Assembly (NCBI GenBank): GCA_004431415.1
Contig: QPMI01000621.1
Coordinates: 62,001-126,000 of the forward strand
Length of the DNA stretch: 64,000 nucleotides
Direction of reading: 5' to 3'
From: Cyanophora paradoxa
Lineage: Eukaryota; Glaucocystophyceae; Cyanophorales; Cyanophoraceae
The notes under the pieces were generated by a model. The model was not told the DNA's origin. It made no database searches and saw nothing but the letters and a program-made list of their open reading frames with translations. This document shows positions 1 to 10,100 of the stretch, in pieces. Positions within the stretch are counted from its first letter, which is position 1. Each line of letters starts with the position of its first letter. The translations under genes were made by a program, and so were the position numbers.

Positions 1-6
1 GCCGAG

Positions 7-3000
7 ATGGCCGAGCGGGGCGACGGCGATAAGGCGCCTGAGGGAGCGCCGCCGCCGCCGCCGTCGACCATCGACGAGAACTTGAGCCAGCGAGCCCTGT
101 ACGAGGCTGTGGGGGTGACCGACGGCCTCCTCGCGGTGCCGCATTGCCCCCCGCAGCTCTGCGAGGGGAGGCAAGTTGCCGACTGGCCGATGACGGCCCG
201 GGCGGAACTTGCCCGCCGTTGGAACATCCCCTATGAGGCGCTGAAGGGCACCCTTGCTGATCTGCGGGTCCCGCACCTCAAGGCGTTCCTCACGGGTGAG
301 AAGGGCACGCCCATTCAGAGCCGCCTCGACGGCCCGCTGGTGCCGCACGAGGTGCCGCCGGCGGGATGCGTTGCACTTAGGGCCGAGCGCACTATCCGCC
401 TCGCGCGGCTGAACGCGGCCGCGTTCGAGCTCTTCATGATCGCGCTGGGCCTCCGCGCCCCGGTCACGCCCCACTCCAACGACCTTCCGTTCCACTTGCA
501 TGAGTGGACGGAACAGCAGTTGGAGCATTTCCTGACTATGCGTTGGGCGATCCCCACCACGCGCCTCCCGCGGTGGACTCACGGGGGCCGCTTCAACCCG
601 AACTCGGCCGTCATTCCGCCGGCGTGGGCGCAGCATCTCCTGCGTGCTCACACCATGTTCCGCGCCGAGGCGGCCGGGGCAACTGCCCCATCCGCGGACC
701 GCGCTGGCCTAGAGTTCCCGCACGGGGTCCGCTGGCTACGCCGCCACCTGCGGCTAGGGACGCGCTCGCTGGAGGAAGCCGCCAAGAGCGACCCGCACAA
801 GGGCTTGGCCCTGACCGCTCAGCGCGCGGCCTTCCAGGAGAAGGTCTTGCACGCTCTCGAGCGCCACGCCGCGAAGCAGTCTTTCACGTTCGACGACGCG
901 CTCGTGAGCAGCCACGGCGCTGACGACGAGCCCGAACCCCGCCTCGAGCCGCTCGACATTGACCATGCCGAGAGCGAAGAGGAAGAGGGCGAGGAGGAAG
1001 ACGAAGAGGCGCCGGCTGCCGTCCCCGCGGCGGCGCACAGGCCGTTCGAGCCGCACAAGGACTGGCAGCCGCGGCCGCTGTTCTCGTTGACGGACCCGAC
1101 GTACGCCAACGATTACAAGCTCTTGCGCGAGTACATGGACCGGAAACACGCGTTTTTCCGGCCCCTGGAATGCTATGAGCCAGGGTTCACTGAGTGGGCG
1201 ACGCTGCCCGCGATCAGCTACCCCCTGCGCTGGCAGCACGCCGGCGATGTTGACGAGTACAACATCGACGTGCTCGCGCTGCAGGACCAGCACATGGGCG
1301 AGCTGTGCTCGACTATGCTTAAGCGCGTCGGCCCCGCCGCGCGCGGCATAGTGAACTGGTTCTCGCTCGTAGGCCCGCCTCAGCGGCCGTTCGACGAGGA
1401 CCCGGAACTCTTCGACCTGCAGGGGCTTGCGTTCCCGCACGCTGCCTGCGGCGTCAGCTTGGACATCGTGCAGTACCTCGCGGTCGGGGCCCGTACCGCA
1501 CAGTCTGCCGTCCCGACGTATGTGGGCGCCTGGGATCTCACGCACGAGGGCACCGCCCACGCACCCGTGTGTTCGACCCTAGGCCAGGTCTCGCGGGTGC
1601 TGTATACCGCCTTCTTCCACGAAGGCGGCGGCGCGCGGAATGCCCCGCCGCCGTACATGCCGCACCCCGAGCGCCCCACCCTGCACACCTCAGTCTTGGG
1701 CGGTAACATCGCCGACCCGAACGAGGAGGACGCCAGGACGCCGTTCGCGACCCGTTTCGCGCGCGACGTCGCCGTGCTGGCCCTGCTGCGCCCGCTCGCC
1801 GACAAGCGCGTCGAGAACGTGGAGGGTCGCCTGAAGACGCGGCGTATCTACGCGCCCCGTCTCGTGGCCGGCACGGCCACGCCTGCGCCGAACGCAGCCT
1901 GCGACAAGGATGTCGCAGGGAGCGCGCCGCGCCAGCGCGAGAACAAGAAGCTGTGGCTCGCGGTGACCGTCGCCCAGCTGGCGAGCCAGCCCAAGAAGAG
2001 TCACGCGAACCCGCGGCTCGTCACCGCGTTCGGTTACGAGCTGCCGCCTTTCCCGAACTCACCTCCGGAGACGTGCCCTTGGGCGCCGATCCCGGCAGAA
2101 GAGGAAGTCCTTGCGACGGCCATCGGTTTCACGCTGGCCTGGCACGCGCGCTTCTTCCAGCGCCACGCGCCGGGCAAGCACCTCCGCAGCCAGCACTGGG
2201 CTGACGACTTTCTGTCGGCTGCGGCCATGGACGTCGAGTCGGAACGCCCGGCTGACTACGTCCCTGAGATCGCTCAGGCGGTCGCCGACCACATGGACGA
2301 CTTCAACAAGGTGTTGAACTCGTTCCGCTGTGTGGTGCCGGACGGTATGATGGTGTTCATTCACGAGGCCTTCCTGACGAAGCCGACGGCCAAGCCGGAC
2401 CGCGGGTCGGACGTCTTGCCTCAGGGCAAGAAGGTCTTCGACGCGGACGCGAGGCCGACGTATCCGGACGGCCACCCCACGCTTGCGTGGAAGTTTGGCC
2501 CGAACAATGCAGTCGTGCCGGACCACGAGGGTCGCGCAGCGATCTGTGGGCGGATCCTGCTCGCGATGCTCCAGGGCTTCCAGTATCCCCGCATCCCGCT
2601 GCTCGCGCAGCGCGTGGACAACCGCGCGCCCCTGAACGCCGCCATGCCCCAGAACGTGGCCGAGGTCTTCAGGGCCCTCCTGCGCACTATGACGAGGGAC
2701 GAGTGCGCCGAGTCCGAGGCCCGCGCGCTGGCGGACGGCATCCGCGCGTACCTCGCGAACATGCCGCACGGCCTTGGGTACCAGCGCCTTGAGCTCGGCT
2801 CGCCCCCGATGGCCGGCGCCGAGGACGCGTGGCCCTCCGGCGATGACCTTGGCGCCGGGGGCAAGAGTGGGATTCAGCGCCACCTTGAGGCCGCCCGCGC
2901 CGCCGAGGAGCTAGAGAACTGTCCCGGGAACTTCCCGCTGGGGCTCATCTTTACCGATGAGGCTATTCCCCTGCGGCCCCAGTTCGAGACTATGCTCCGT

Positions 3001-3341
3001 TCGCTCTACGCCGATCTGAACGTCGCGATCCGCCTCGCGCGTCCGATCGACTGGGAGACGGACGATCCTGAGCTTCCCGACTGGGACGTTGAGGCGCTGC
3101 GCCCGGCGATGATGTGGGACGCGGTCCAGAACAAGGGCGCCGCGCCCTCAGCCCGGCGCAGTCTGACCGCGACGGCCGTCGTCGATAAGGAAGCCGAGAG
3201 CCTCCTGGTTCGCACGCCGTACCAGCCGATCTACGAGGGGGCGGTTCGCGCGACGTGGGCGGGCGTGCGGTTCCAGCCGCCCTCCACCATCGTCGGCGGG
3301 CTCTCGGATGACCCTGCCGAGGCGGCGCCCTCCGCCACCCC
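7..3341 (+). pseudogene. N-terminal part of a large retroelement Gag-like ORF, interrupted
   Basis: An open GC-rich frame of about 1111 codons runs from ATG at 7 to the insertion point of element 1. I recognise no domain. It has a proline-rich N-terminus, many Ala/Arg/Pro residues and an acidic Glu/Asp stretch near residues 320-340. If element 1, the palindromic element and the duplicated target bases are removed, base 3341 joins 36998 in the same frame and leads into an Arg/Ser-rich region and then an aspartic protease, so it is probably the 5' part of the same Gag/Pol polyprotein. A host gene fused by chance is the alternative. The frame runs on to 3555, but everything after 3341 is viral TIR. 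No LTR or tRNA primer site is visible in the first bases of the window. Confidence 0.6.
3336..3341. repeat. Target-site duplication of element 1, left copy (CACCCC)
   Basis: CACCCC lies directly before the left viral terminus TGTTGTATAC. The same six bases follow the right terminus once the palindromic insertion is removed (36992-36997). A 6-bp duplication is usual for Maverick/Polinton integration by an rve integrase. Confidence 0.85.
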
Positions 3342-4132
3342 TGTTGTATACGCATGGACCTCACACCCGGGCAATTCCGCTTCGCTCCATAGCCCCCGAT
3401 TCCATGCGTTTCAAGTGTATACCTCCAGCGTTTCATTAGTAATTTCACCATATACGTCTACCCCGCCGATCCAGCTACGTCTACCGACCCACTCCCTAGG
3501 TGGAAGCCTAGCAATATCTGACGACTATACAAGGCAGAGTTATGAAGAAGAATAGGCGAAGAGGAGCTTGGCCCCCATGCAAGCGGTCTGCAGAGGACCA
3601 CAGATGAATAGTCTAGGCGATATTGATGTGTACATTGAAGCACTTCGTGTCCCAAGAGCGCTCTGGTGCGGCCTCTGGAGATGTGTTGTTGTATGTGCAT
3701 GGACCTCACACCCGGGCAATTCCGCTTCGCTCCATAGCCGCCGATTCCATGCGTTTCAAGTGTATACCTCCAGCGTTTCATTAGTAATTTCACCATATAC
3801 GTCTACCCCACCGATCCAGCAACGTCTTCAGTCCCACTCCCTAGGTCGAAGCCTAGCAATAGCTCATGTCTATTTAGGACAGTGCTGTGAAGAAGAATAG
3901 ACGAAGAGGAGCGCTGCCCCCATGAGCGCGGTCTGCAGAGCAACGAGAAAGAATAGTCTAGGCGATATAGATGAGTACGATGAAGCTAACAGAGGAAGCA
4001 CGTTTAGGTTAATTTTAGGCGAAATGATGAGAACATTGAAGCAACCAGAGGAAAAGCGTTTAGCTCTATCTAGGCGATAATGATGAGTACATTGAAGCAC
4101 TTCGTGTCCCAAGAGCGCTCTGGTGCGGCCTC
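3342..4132. repeat. Left terminal inverted repeat of element 1 (791 bp)
   Basis: It is the reverse complement of 25466-26256 over its full length where compared, starting TGTTGTATAC and ending GTGCGGCCTC. The arm is itself repetitive: a block of about 344 bp starting near 3346 is repeated from about 3690, and the ending AAGCACTTCGTGTCCCAAGA recurs at 3635-3660 and 4095-4115. Short open frames inside are mirrored in the other arm and have no recognisable product. Confidence 0.92.
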
Positions 4133-4138
4133 ATCCAC

Positions 4139-4471
4139 TTAATCTGGCTGCTTTTCCGAAACTGGAGTCTTCTCCTTTCTGAAACTTGATAGCAAGGACT
4201 TTCTTCTTTTCATTGGCTTCGGGATATCTGGGGGTGGCCACGACAATCTTCGGCCTTCATCAAGCCAAGGTACAGGTGAATCAGTTCGAGTAAATGGAGA
4301 ATTGGACCTAGAAGTCCTGGGTGTGTTAATAGGCGATACCTGAGTTTCTGGGGTGCGAGAGCCCTCAGTGTCCGATATTTCGAGGTTAATGGTCGTCTCG
4401 CAGCAACTACAATTCAATTTGCTGGTGACGTTGAGATGGAACATATCCATACATTTTCGAAGCAAATCCAT
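4139..4471 (-). CDS. Small conserved PLV protein with a C-CC-TT-EISD N-terminus
   Basis: 110 residues, function unknown. The N-terminal 35 residues (MDLLRKCMDMFHLNV, then CSCCETTINLEISD) align with the first 35 residues of the 145-residue protein at 50943-51380 in element 2: Cys7, the MF.L motif, a CC pair and the TT...EISD motif coincide. The rest is Ser/Pro-rich with SP and TP dipeptides and a basic C-terminus. Conserved cysteines over an otherwise unlike tail suggest a small structured (possibly metal-binding) head on a disordered, possibly phosphorylated tail; that is inference. It is the first gene inside the left TIR, reading toward the terminus. Confidence 0.65.
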   Translation of the reverse strand: MDLLRKCMDMFHLNVTSKLNCSCCETTINLEISDTEGSRTPETQVSPINTPRTSRSNSPFTRTDSPVPWLDEGRRLSWPPPDIPKPMKRRKSLLSSFRKEKTPVSEKQPD

Positions 4472-4509
4472 CTTTTAATGGAAAAATATAAAAAAACAAA
4501 GGAATGCGG

Positions 4510-5337
4510 CTATGGAGCCGTATCGCTGCCGAATATAGGAAAATACCTGTTTGTACCAACATATTCTGCATATGTGTTCTGTTTAGCAATAGCATCGGTT
4601 CTTTCAGCATAAAGGATGCATTTGTAGATACCAAACCTGGTTGCTCTTACCAAAAACTGATAATCTTCTAATCCGAAATTTACACCATGATACGCGATCC
4701 CGAAATTGTCATAGGGTGTGATTACAACCGAAATATTCGGGGTTCCACCTTCTACTTGACAGAGTGCATAAATATCCGGAGGGATATCAACAATTACCTT
4801 ATAATGATCACCAATTTCAACCAGAGAATCAACTACTGATGTTTGCTCATTAACAACAATTGGAAAGATCTTTATAATATATGGTGCATTCATACCGGGG
4901 ACATACGTCCGAATCCGCGTCAGATTGTCGATCGGGTTTGGCGTGTCGTTTACGAAGAGAGGAGCTCCAATAGCTCCGCCAACACGAAGACCATCACCAA
5001 TATATGCGCCGCCATTTCGACAGTTAATAGCTCCAGAACGAGATTCAAAAGAATAAGTCGAAATAGGATCGCCGTAGCTGTCTGGATCTCCATAATGTGA
5101 GCTGAAATTTGCATTCGTAACTAGCAACTTTGTTGTCTTAACTATACCATTATTTTTATCACATCTGAGTTCTTGCAATCGAAGTTTATGTGTAGATCCG
5201 AAGGTATTCATTGTCGGCTGTACCTCTGTTGATTGCAGACCTTCCACATCGTCAAAAGTAGCATGTTGTAGAACGTGATTTGCAGGAGATGAGAGCGAAA
5301 GTTGTGCCGTAACAATACGCTCTATTGATTCAGCCAT
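4510..5337 (-). CDS. Unknown protein, paralogue of the 284-residue neighbour
   Basis: 275 residues, no recognised family. It aligns along its length with the protein at 5911-6765: shared features are SPANH near residue 17, a GL.STE segment, LRxDKNxGxVKTT(K/R)LLVxNANF, and a G(G)AxIGxGxRVxG loop. The composition (beta-prone, few charged stretches, no signal peptide or membrane segment) fits a structural protein. The pair is separated by an HNH endonuclease gene on the other strand, so this is a tandem duplication with a homing-endonuclease-like gene between the copies. There is no counterpart in the part of element 2 visible here. Confidence 0.6.
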   Translation of the reverse strand: MAESIERIVTAQLSLSSPANHVLQHATFDDVEGLQSTEVQPTMNTFGSTHKLRLQELRCDKNNGIVKTTKLLVTNANFSSHYGDPDSYGDPISTYSFESRSGAINCRNGGAYIGDGLRVGGAIGAPLFVNDTPNPIDNLTRIRTYVPGMNAPYIIKIFPIVVNEQTSVVDSLVEIGDHYKVIVDIPPDIYALCQVEGGTPNISVVITPYDNFGIAYHGVNFGLEDYQFLVRATRFGIYKCILYAERTDAIAKQNTYAEYVGTNRYFPIFGSDTAP

Positions 5338-5399
5338 TATTGTTATGACTTAAAGAAAATGAATATATAGAATAACAAGGCAAAAGGAAGACTGTCCAG

Positions 5400-5921
5400 A
5401 TGGAGATCGAAATTGCACATGGAGAAGCTGCTATTCCTATCTATGGACGAGCTGGAATAGTGGCATATTCTTTGATATTAGCAGCGGATGCAGAGCTGGT
5501 AAATGAGAAACGTTGGCGTCTTGATAAACAGGGATATGCTTTATGTAGCATCACTGTAAACGGAAAGAAGACAACAAAATTAATGCATCAATTAATTGTG
5601 GGATTAGTAAATCCAGGGTTTTCTATTGATCACATTAATTGTAATAAACTGGATAACAGACGTGAAAATCTGCGACTTGCGACAAAGCGACAGCAACAGC
5701 TGAACCAGAACCGGCGGGTCACAAACACATCAGGATTCATAGGTGTAAGCTTCAATCAGCAGCTTGGCAAATGGGATGCGCGATATCAGATAAATGGTCG
5801 CAAAAAGCAAATCGGAGTGTTTCAAACTGCTGAAGCTGCTGCTCGTGCCCGCGATGCTTACGCTCTTGAACATACTTCTGAAGCAGACAAGCCGTTCTTG
5901 CGTCTAAATTTTACGGAGTAG
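5400..5921 (+). CDS. HNH homing-type endonuclease with AP2 DNA-binding domain
   Basis: 173 residues. An HNH core lies at about residues 60-92 (MHQLI, then IDHINCNKLDNRRENLR), and an AP2-like domain at about 110-160 (SGFIGVSF, GKWDARY, AARARDAYA). This HNH_3 plus AP2 architecture is typical of free-standing viral and intron homing endonucleases that nick DNA and spread by gene conversion. It starts at ATG 5400, 62 bp from the divergent gene ending at 5337, with an AT-rich TATATAG spacer; its stop overlaps the stop of the convergent gene by 11 bp. A second, closely similar copy is at 19324-19899. Confidence 0.85.
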   Translation: MEIEIAHGEAAIPIYGRAGIVAYSLILAADAELVNEKRWRLDKQGYALCSITVNGKKTTKLMHQLIVGLVNPGFSIDHINCNKLDNRRENLRLATKRQQQLNQNRRVTNTSGFIGVSFNQQLGKWDARYQINGRKKQIGVFQTAEAAARARDAYALEHTSEADKPFLRLNFTE

Positions 5922-6765
5922 GATCATCGATTACATCTGGCTCCTGGTAAAATCCGGTTGTAAAGATATCAGCAACATTCACACCACGAAGTGCCGAAAC
6001 AGCTGCTATATCTGTTCTCAGTCCCATTATCATAGTATTGTAAACTCCCACCTCAGTGACAAACAAATCATAAGTAAATGTCAAATTGTTATATACACAA
6101 TATCCCCGACCGAAATGATTTGATGCTTGAACAAAGAATAGGTAATTGTGACCTGGTTGATTGTTGTTTGATCTACACATCGAAAGCATTGCTGTGGGAA
6201 GAGATATATTCCTTCTCACGCGATCAGTTCCTGTTATGGAAATCAACTCTGAATTTTCAAGAGAGACAGATGATGCAACATAGAAGTGAAGAAAAGGTTG
6301 CTGTGCAACAGGTGTATAGAACCGAATTCGTTGTGGATTTTCAACATTTTGTTCAAGGGTATCCGGGACATCATTGTATGCAATCGAAGAAGAGAGTTGA
6401 CCTGAAACTCTGCAACCACCACCAATAAATGCTCCACCTGAACGAATTGTAGCAGCAGCAGAATTCTTGTCGAAATCGAGGGCTTTCAGATCAACACTGT
6501 ATGCATCAGGACCTCCATTTATTGGTTGGAAGAAGTTAGCATTGCTTACGAGTAGTCGAGTTGTTTTAACCACACCTGAATTCTTATCAGCTCTCAGCTC
6601 TTTTACTCGAATCATCGAATTTTTATCGAAAGCATTCCCGTTCGAATTAGGTCGTTCAGTGGATTCCAGACCGCGAACCTCATCATTGACTTCGTGTTGG
6701 CGAAAATGATTTGCAGGGGATCCAAGTGAATAGATAGGTAACTGAACCCGATTATATTCGCCCAT
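5911..6765 (-). CDS. Unknown protein, paralogue of the 275-residue neighbour
   Basis: 284 residues, function unknown, homologous to 4510-5337 over most of the length (SPANH, GLESTER, VKELRADKNSGVVKTTRLLV, GGAFIGGGCRVSG). No membrane segment, signal peptide or catalytic motif is visible. The protein is rich in Asn, Ser and hydrophobic residues as in viral structural proteins. The pair lies just downstream of the 102-residue protein and the giant fibre on the same strand, so a virion-surface role is a reasonable guess only. Confidence 0.6.
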   Translation of the reverse strand: MGEYNRVQLPIYSLGSPANHFRQHEVNDEVRGLESTERPNSNGNAFDKNSMIRVKELRADKNSGVVKTTRLLVSNANFFQPINGGPDAYSVDLKALDFDKNSAAATIRSGGAFIGGGCRVSGQLSSSIAYNDVPDTLEQNVENPQRIRFYTPVAQQPFLHFYVASSVSLENSELISITGTDRVRRNISLPTAMLSMCRSNNNQPGHNYLFFVQASNHFGRGYCVYNNLTFTYDLFVTEVGVYNTMIMGLRTDIAAVSALRGVNVADIFTTGFYQEPDVIDDPTP

Positions 6766-6821
6766 TGCTTATTTTACTAAGAAGGAAAGAAAAAAAAGTC
6801 GGCAGACAAGCCAAACTACCA

Positions 6822-7130
6822 TCAAGCCAAAGTGATTAGATTCGCTCCAAGGGCTTGGTAAGCAACAGAAAGAGCTTGAATATTGGCTGTCATTGCTTTG
6901 ATATTGCTATCGCACTCAGAGTATTTAGCAACAGGTTCGCCATATGCCGATTGCGCAAGGACATTAACCAAGAGGTTTTTATATTCATGAACAACCGGTG
7001 ACAGTTTGTTGGTTTGCTGTATCGTTTTTTCGACAGTTTGTAGTGCGGCTACAAGTTTGATAGTATCGAATACAAGAGCAACAGGCTCAGAAGAAGTAGA
7101 AGGAGTTCCACCAAGTGGATACGTCGCCAT
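6822..7130 (-). CDS. Small helical protein downstream of the fibre gene
   Basis: 102 residues, not recognised. After a Ser/Thr/Pro-rich start, residues 18-102 look almost entirely helical with heptad-like hydrophobic spacing (VALVFDTIKLVAALQTVEKT), and there is a single cysteine. It lies 31 bp downstream of the fibre stop on the same strand, which suggests co-expression. A fibre-associated or scaffold role is inference. Confidence 0.5.
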   Translation of the reverse strand: MATYPLGGTPSTSSEPVALVFDTIKLVAALQTVEKTIQQTNKLSPVVHEYKNLLVNVLAQSAYGEPVAKYSECDSNIKAMTANIQALSVAYQALGANLITLA

Positions 7131-7161
7131 TTATTATACTGTGACATTTTTATTACGGCAG

Positions 7162-10100
7162 TTAAGCAGCCTGACTGCGCCATTGGTCTATTTGACTTTG
7201 GAGATTTTCACATGTTTGTGTTAAATCTTTGCATTTCTTAGATAATTCTTTAACGGCTTCTATGAGAACTGGAATTAAACCTGTGTATGCAAGGGTTAGA
7301 TAGTTTTCGTGATTTTTACCTACTACTTCTGGTATGACTTTTTCGACATCTTGCGCAATCAGACCTAAATTAACTTTTTGTTTTTCATCACCAATCTTTT
7401 TATAACTCACACCCTGTAATTTCTCGATTGCTGAAAGGGCGCCGGTTATATTTTTAATGTCGGTTTTGTATCTTCTATCACTTCCTTGTGTAAGCCATCC
7501 CCAAAAGTAAGCGTTACCATCATTATAAAAAGCTTGCATTGTTATATCAACTCCATTTCTAAAATGGATCATTTCGTAACCATAACCTTTAATGTATGTA
7601 GTTGATGATGAACCAAAATAAACTCTCCCATTACCTTCACTTGAAGTAATCCAAGTATCAACGGGCCAAGTTGCGCAATTTGGTTTACTAAAAACGTTAT
7701 CCCATGAAATCATCCCATTTGCTGGTGCTGTTCTTCCTTTTTCTTTTGTCCATCCAATCATTCCAATGTGACATCTTCCCTTTCTTGCAACAAATCGAAT
7801 ATGTGTGAAATTCTCACAAAAGAAGGAAGTCCATATTAAACCTTCATGCCACAGTGAATCAGCATAGGTATTTCCTGCATTCTGATAGGTATTTACTCGC
7901 ATTATGTGATTCCATCTATTGTTTCGATAACCTCCAATATCGAAATATCTGCAATTTGTCCAACAGAAATATTGGACATGACATGTTCGCATTCCACTGG
8001 GAACTTCCATTTGCATGTAGTCACTGCTGGTTTGATCATCAGTAATGGTGCTATAAAATCCTTCTACTGGATTGTCTGTTGTAGGTTTCCAACCTGTTCC
8101 CCAAGATCCTACAAAATAAACAGTTGCACTATTCCATCCTGAAACCACATCAAAACTGGTAATGTTTCCAATAGAATTTGTGACATCTGTTAATGTAAGA
8201 TATGATGAGGGGAATGTAGGTTTACTATAAACATTATTCCAATGAATAAAACCGGTTGAACCACCATAAGAACTACTATGTGCGCGATCGTGTGTAAAAC
8301 CAATTCCCATAATGTGAACTCTTCCGACTTTTGGATAAATACGAATGTGAGTAAATCGACCGGCAAGGAAGATTGGGACATTATTAACTCCATTGTGGTA
8401 ACCGTCGCTACTGCCGTCATGTGGCTGATAGTTATTAACTCTCGTAATAAATACAATTGCTCCATTACTACGGACTCCCCAAATCTCAAAATAACGACCA
8501 TTGGTCCACGGTAAATGTGTAAGGAATGCTGTCCCATTAACCAATGCTGTGGGTATTGTATACTGAATCCAAGTAGTTGTAGGAGCTGCTATATCATCGT
8601 ATTCACTGTTGTGTGCATAACTTCCATAATTATATCCTGGATCCCAATACCACCCACCACCGGTTATCCAAGTTCCACTCAATAACTGATAAGCGCCACC
8701 TGCTACTGTGTCATCAAAAGCGTAACATTTTGGAACGTCATAACCATTTCTTTTTAATGTTGCAACATCTATGGTTGTTGCATTTATAGTAGTTCCTGTA
8801 ATTGATGGTGCGCTTACACTTGTAGTAACATTTAAAGTTCCTCCTACCCATAAATTACCATCATTATATGATTTTAATAATGCTAAATCGGAGCCATTGC
8901 GAAACTCCACACAAACATTATCAGAGTTTCCATAACCACGAATATATGTCGTATTACCATTTCCAAACCAAAATCTTTCTATATTGTCTGTTGATTTTAA
9001 CCAATTGTCCACTGTCCATTTTGCTGTTGCTGGAAGGTCTGCGGCTGAGTAAAATGATGGTTTGCTAAATATATTATCCCAAGAGATCATGCCCAATTCA
9101 TTGTCGGTTGCTCTCTGTCTACTCCAACCGAAAACCCCCGTAAGATGAATGCGACCTTTTCGACCTTGAATGTATATCTTTGTGTAAAACTCACAATTGA
9201 TTGAGGCAAACAAAACAGTATTATGTGTCCCATCTTGATTAACTGCCTGGATTCCCTGATATGCATTTATACGTTTTAAGAAATGCTGGTAATTATTGGC
9301 TGTTTGCCCGTAGATATCATAATATCGACAATTCGCCCACGGCATATGCTGAATGTAAAACGATTTCATACCTTCTGGAACTGTCCACCTCATCCAACAA
9401 CCACTGCAATCTTCATCATTATGTGGTGTTGTGTAACATCCTGTTTGTCCTGTTCTTGCGACCCAATTCAAATTCCAATTATTTGCGCTTCTATCTGATG
9501 AAACCACATCTAATTGGTCGAAATCGTAACCTTTTGGTATTGTGGTTCCGCCAATTTGTAAAGTGGTAGCATTCACAGTTCCTGTTACAGTTCCACCTGT
9601 TAGAGGTAGATAATTAGCAAGTGCCGCCGTTAAATCGGTATCTGTAACAAAATCTGTAACAGCTAATTGTAATTCTGTATTTGTAACATAATCTTTGTTT
9701 TCTAAATAATCATCTGTAACAACACCGGAAAGGGTGGTATTGTGTAAGTTTTTCGCCGCCATTCTCTGATTGACTTCTAAGGCACCACCTGTTGTCGTTT
9801 TAATCCATGCCATCTCACATTTTCCGTGATCGTCTGTGGGTTGTCCCACAACAGGAAGGTAGTTTACAACTTTCTCTCTTGTGAACACAATTTTAGGTCT
9901 TGCTCCATCATATGCGCTTTGATCTGTAACGTTAATTTGAATAGCTGCTGAAAAATCGGCTACTTGTCCTGTTTCACCCGGGTGATAATTTGTAACATAG
10001 ATACTGGGGAAAGTATCATTAATTCCTACATTAAAATCGCCATCGTAAATTGTATTCACGATAGAATCCCTCGGTAATCTTACTGCAAGAGTTCCAACCA

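Noticed and set aside
3342-3555. C-terminal 70 residues of the frame starting at 7
   Set aside because: This part is viral TIR read through by chance in the host frame, not part of the original protein.
3342-4132. Open frames of 80-112 codons inside the element 1 TIRs
   Set aside because: They occur in both arms as mirror images, lack known motifs and overlap each other; terminal repeats of this kind are normally non-coding.
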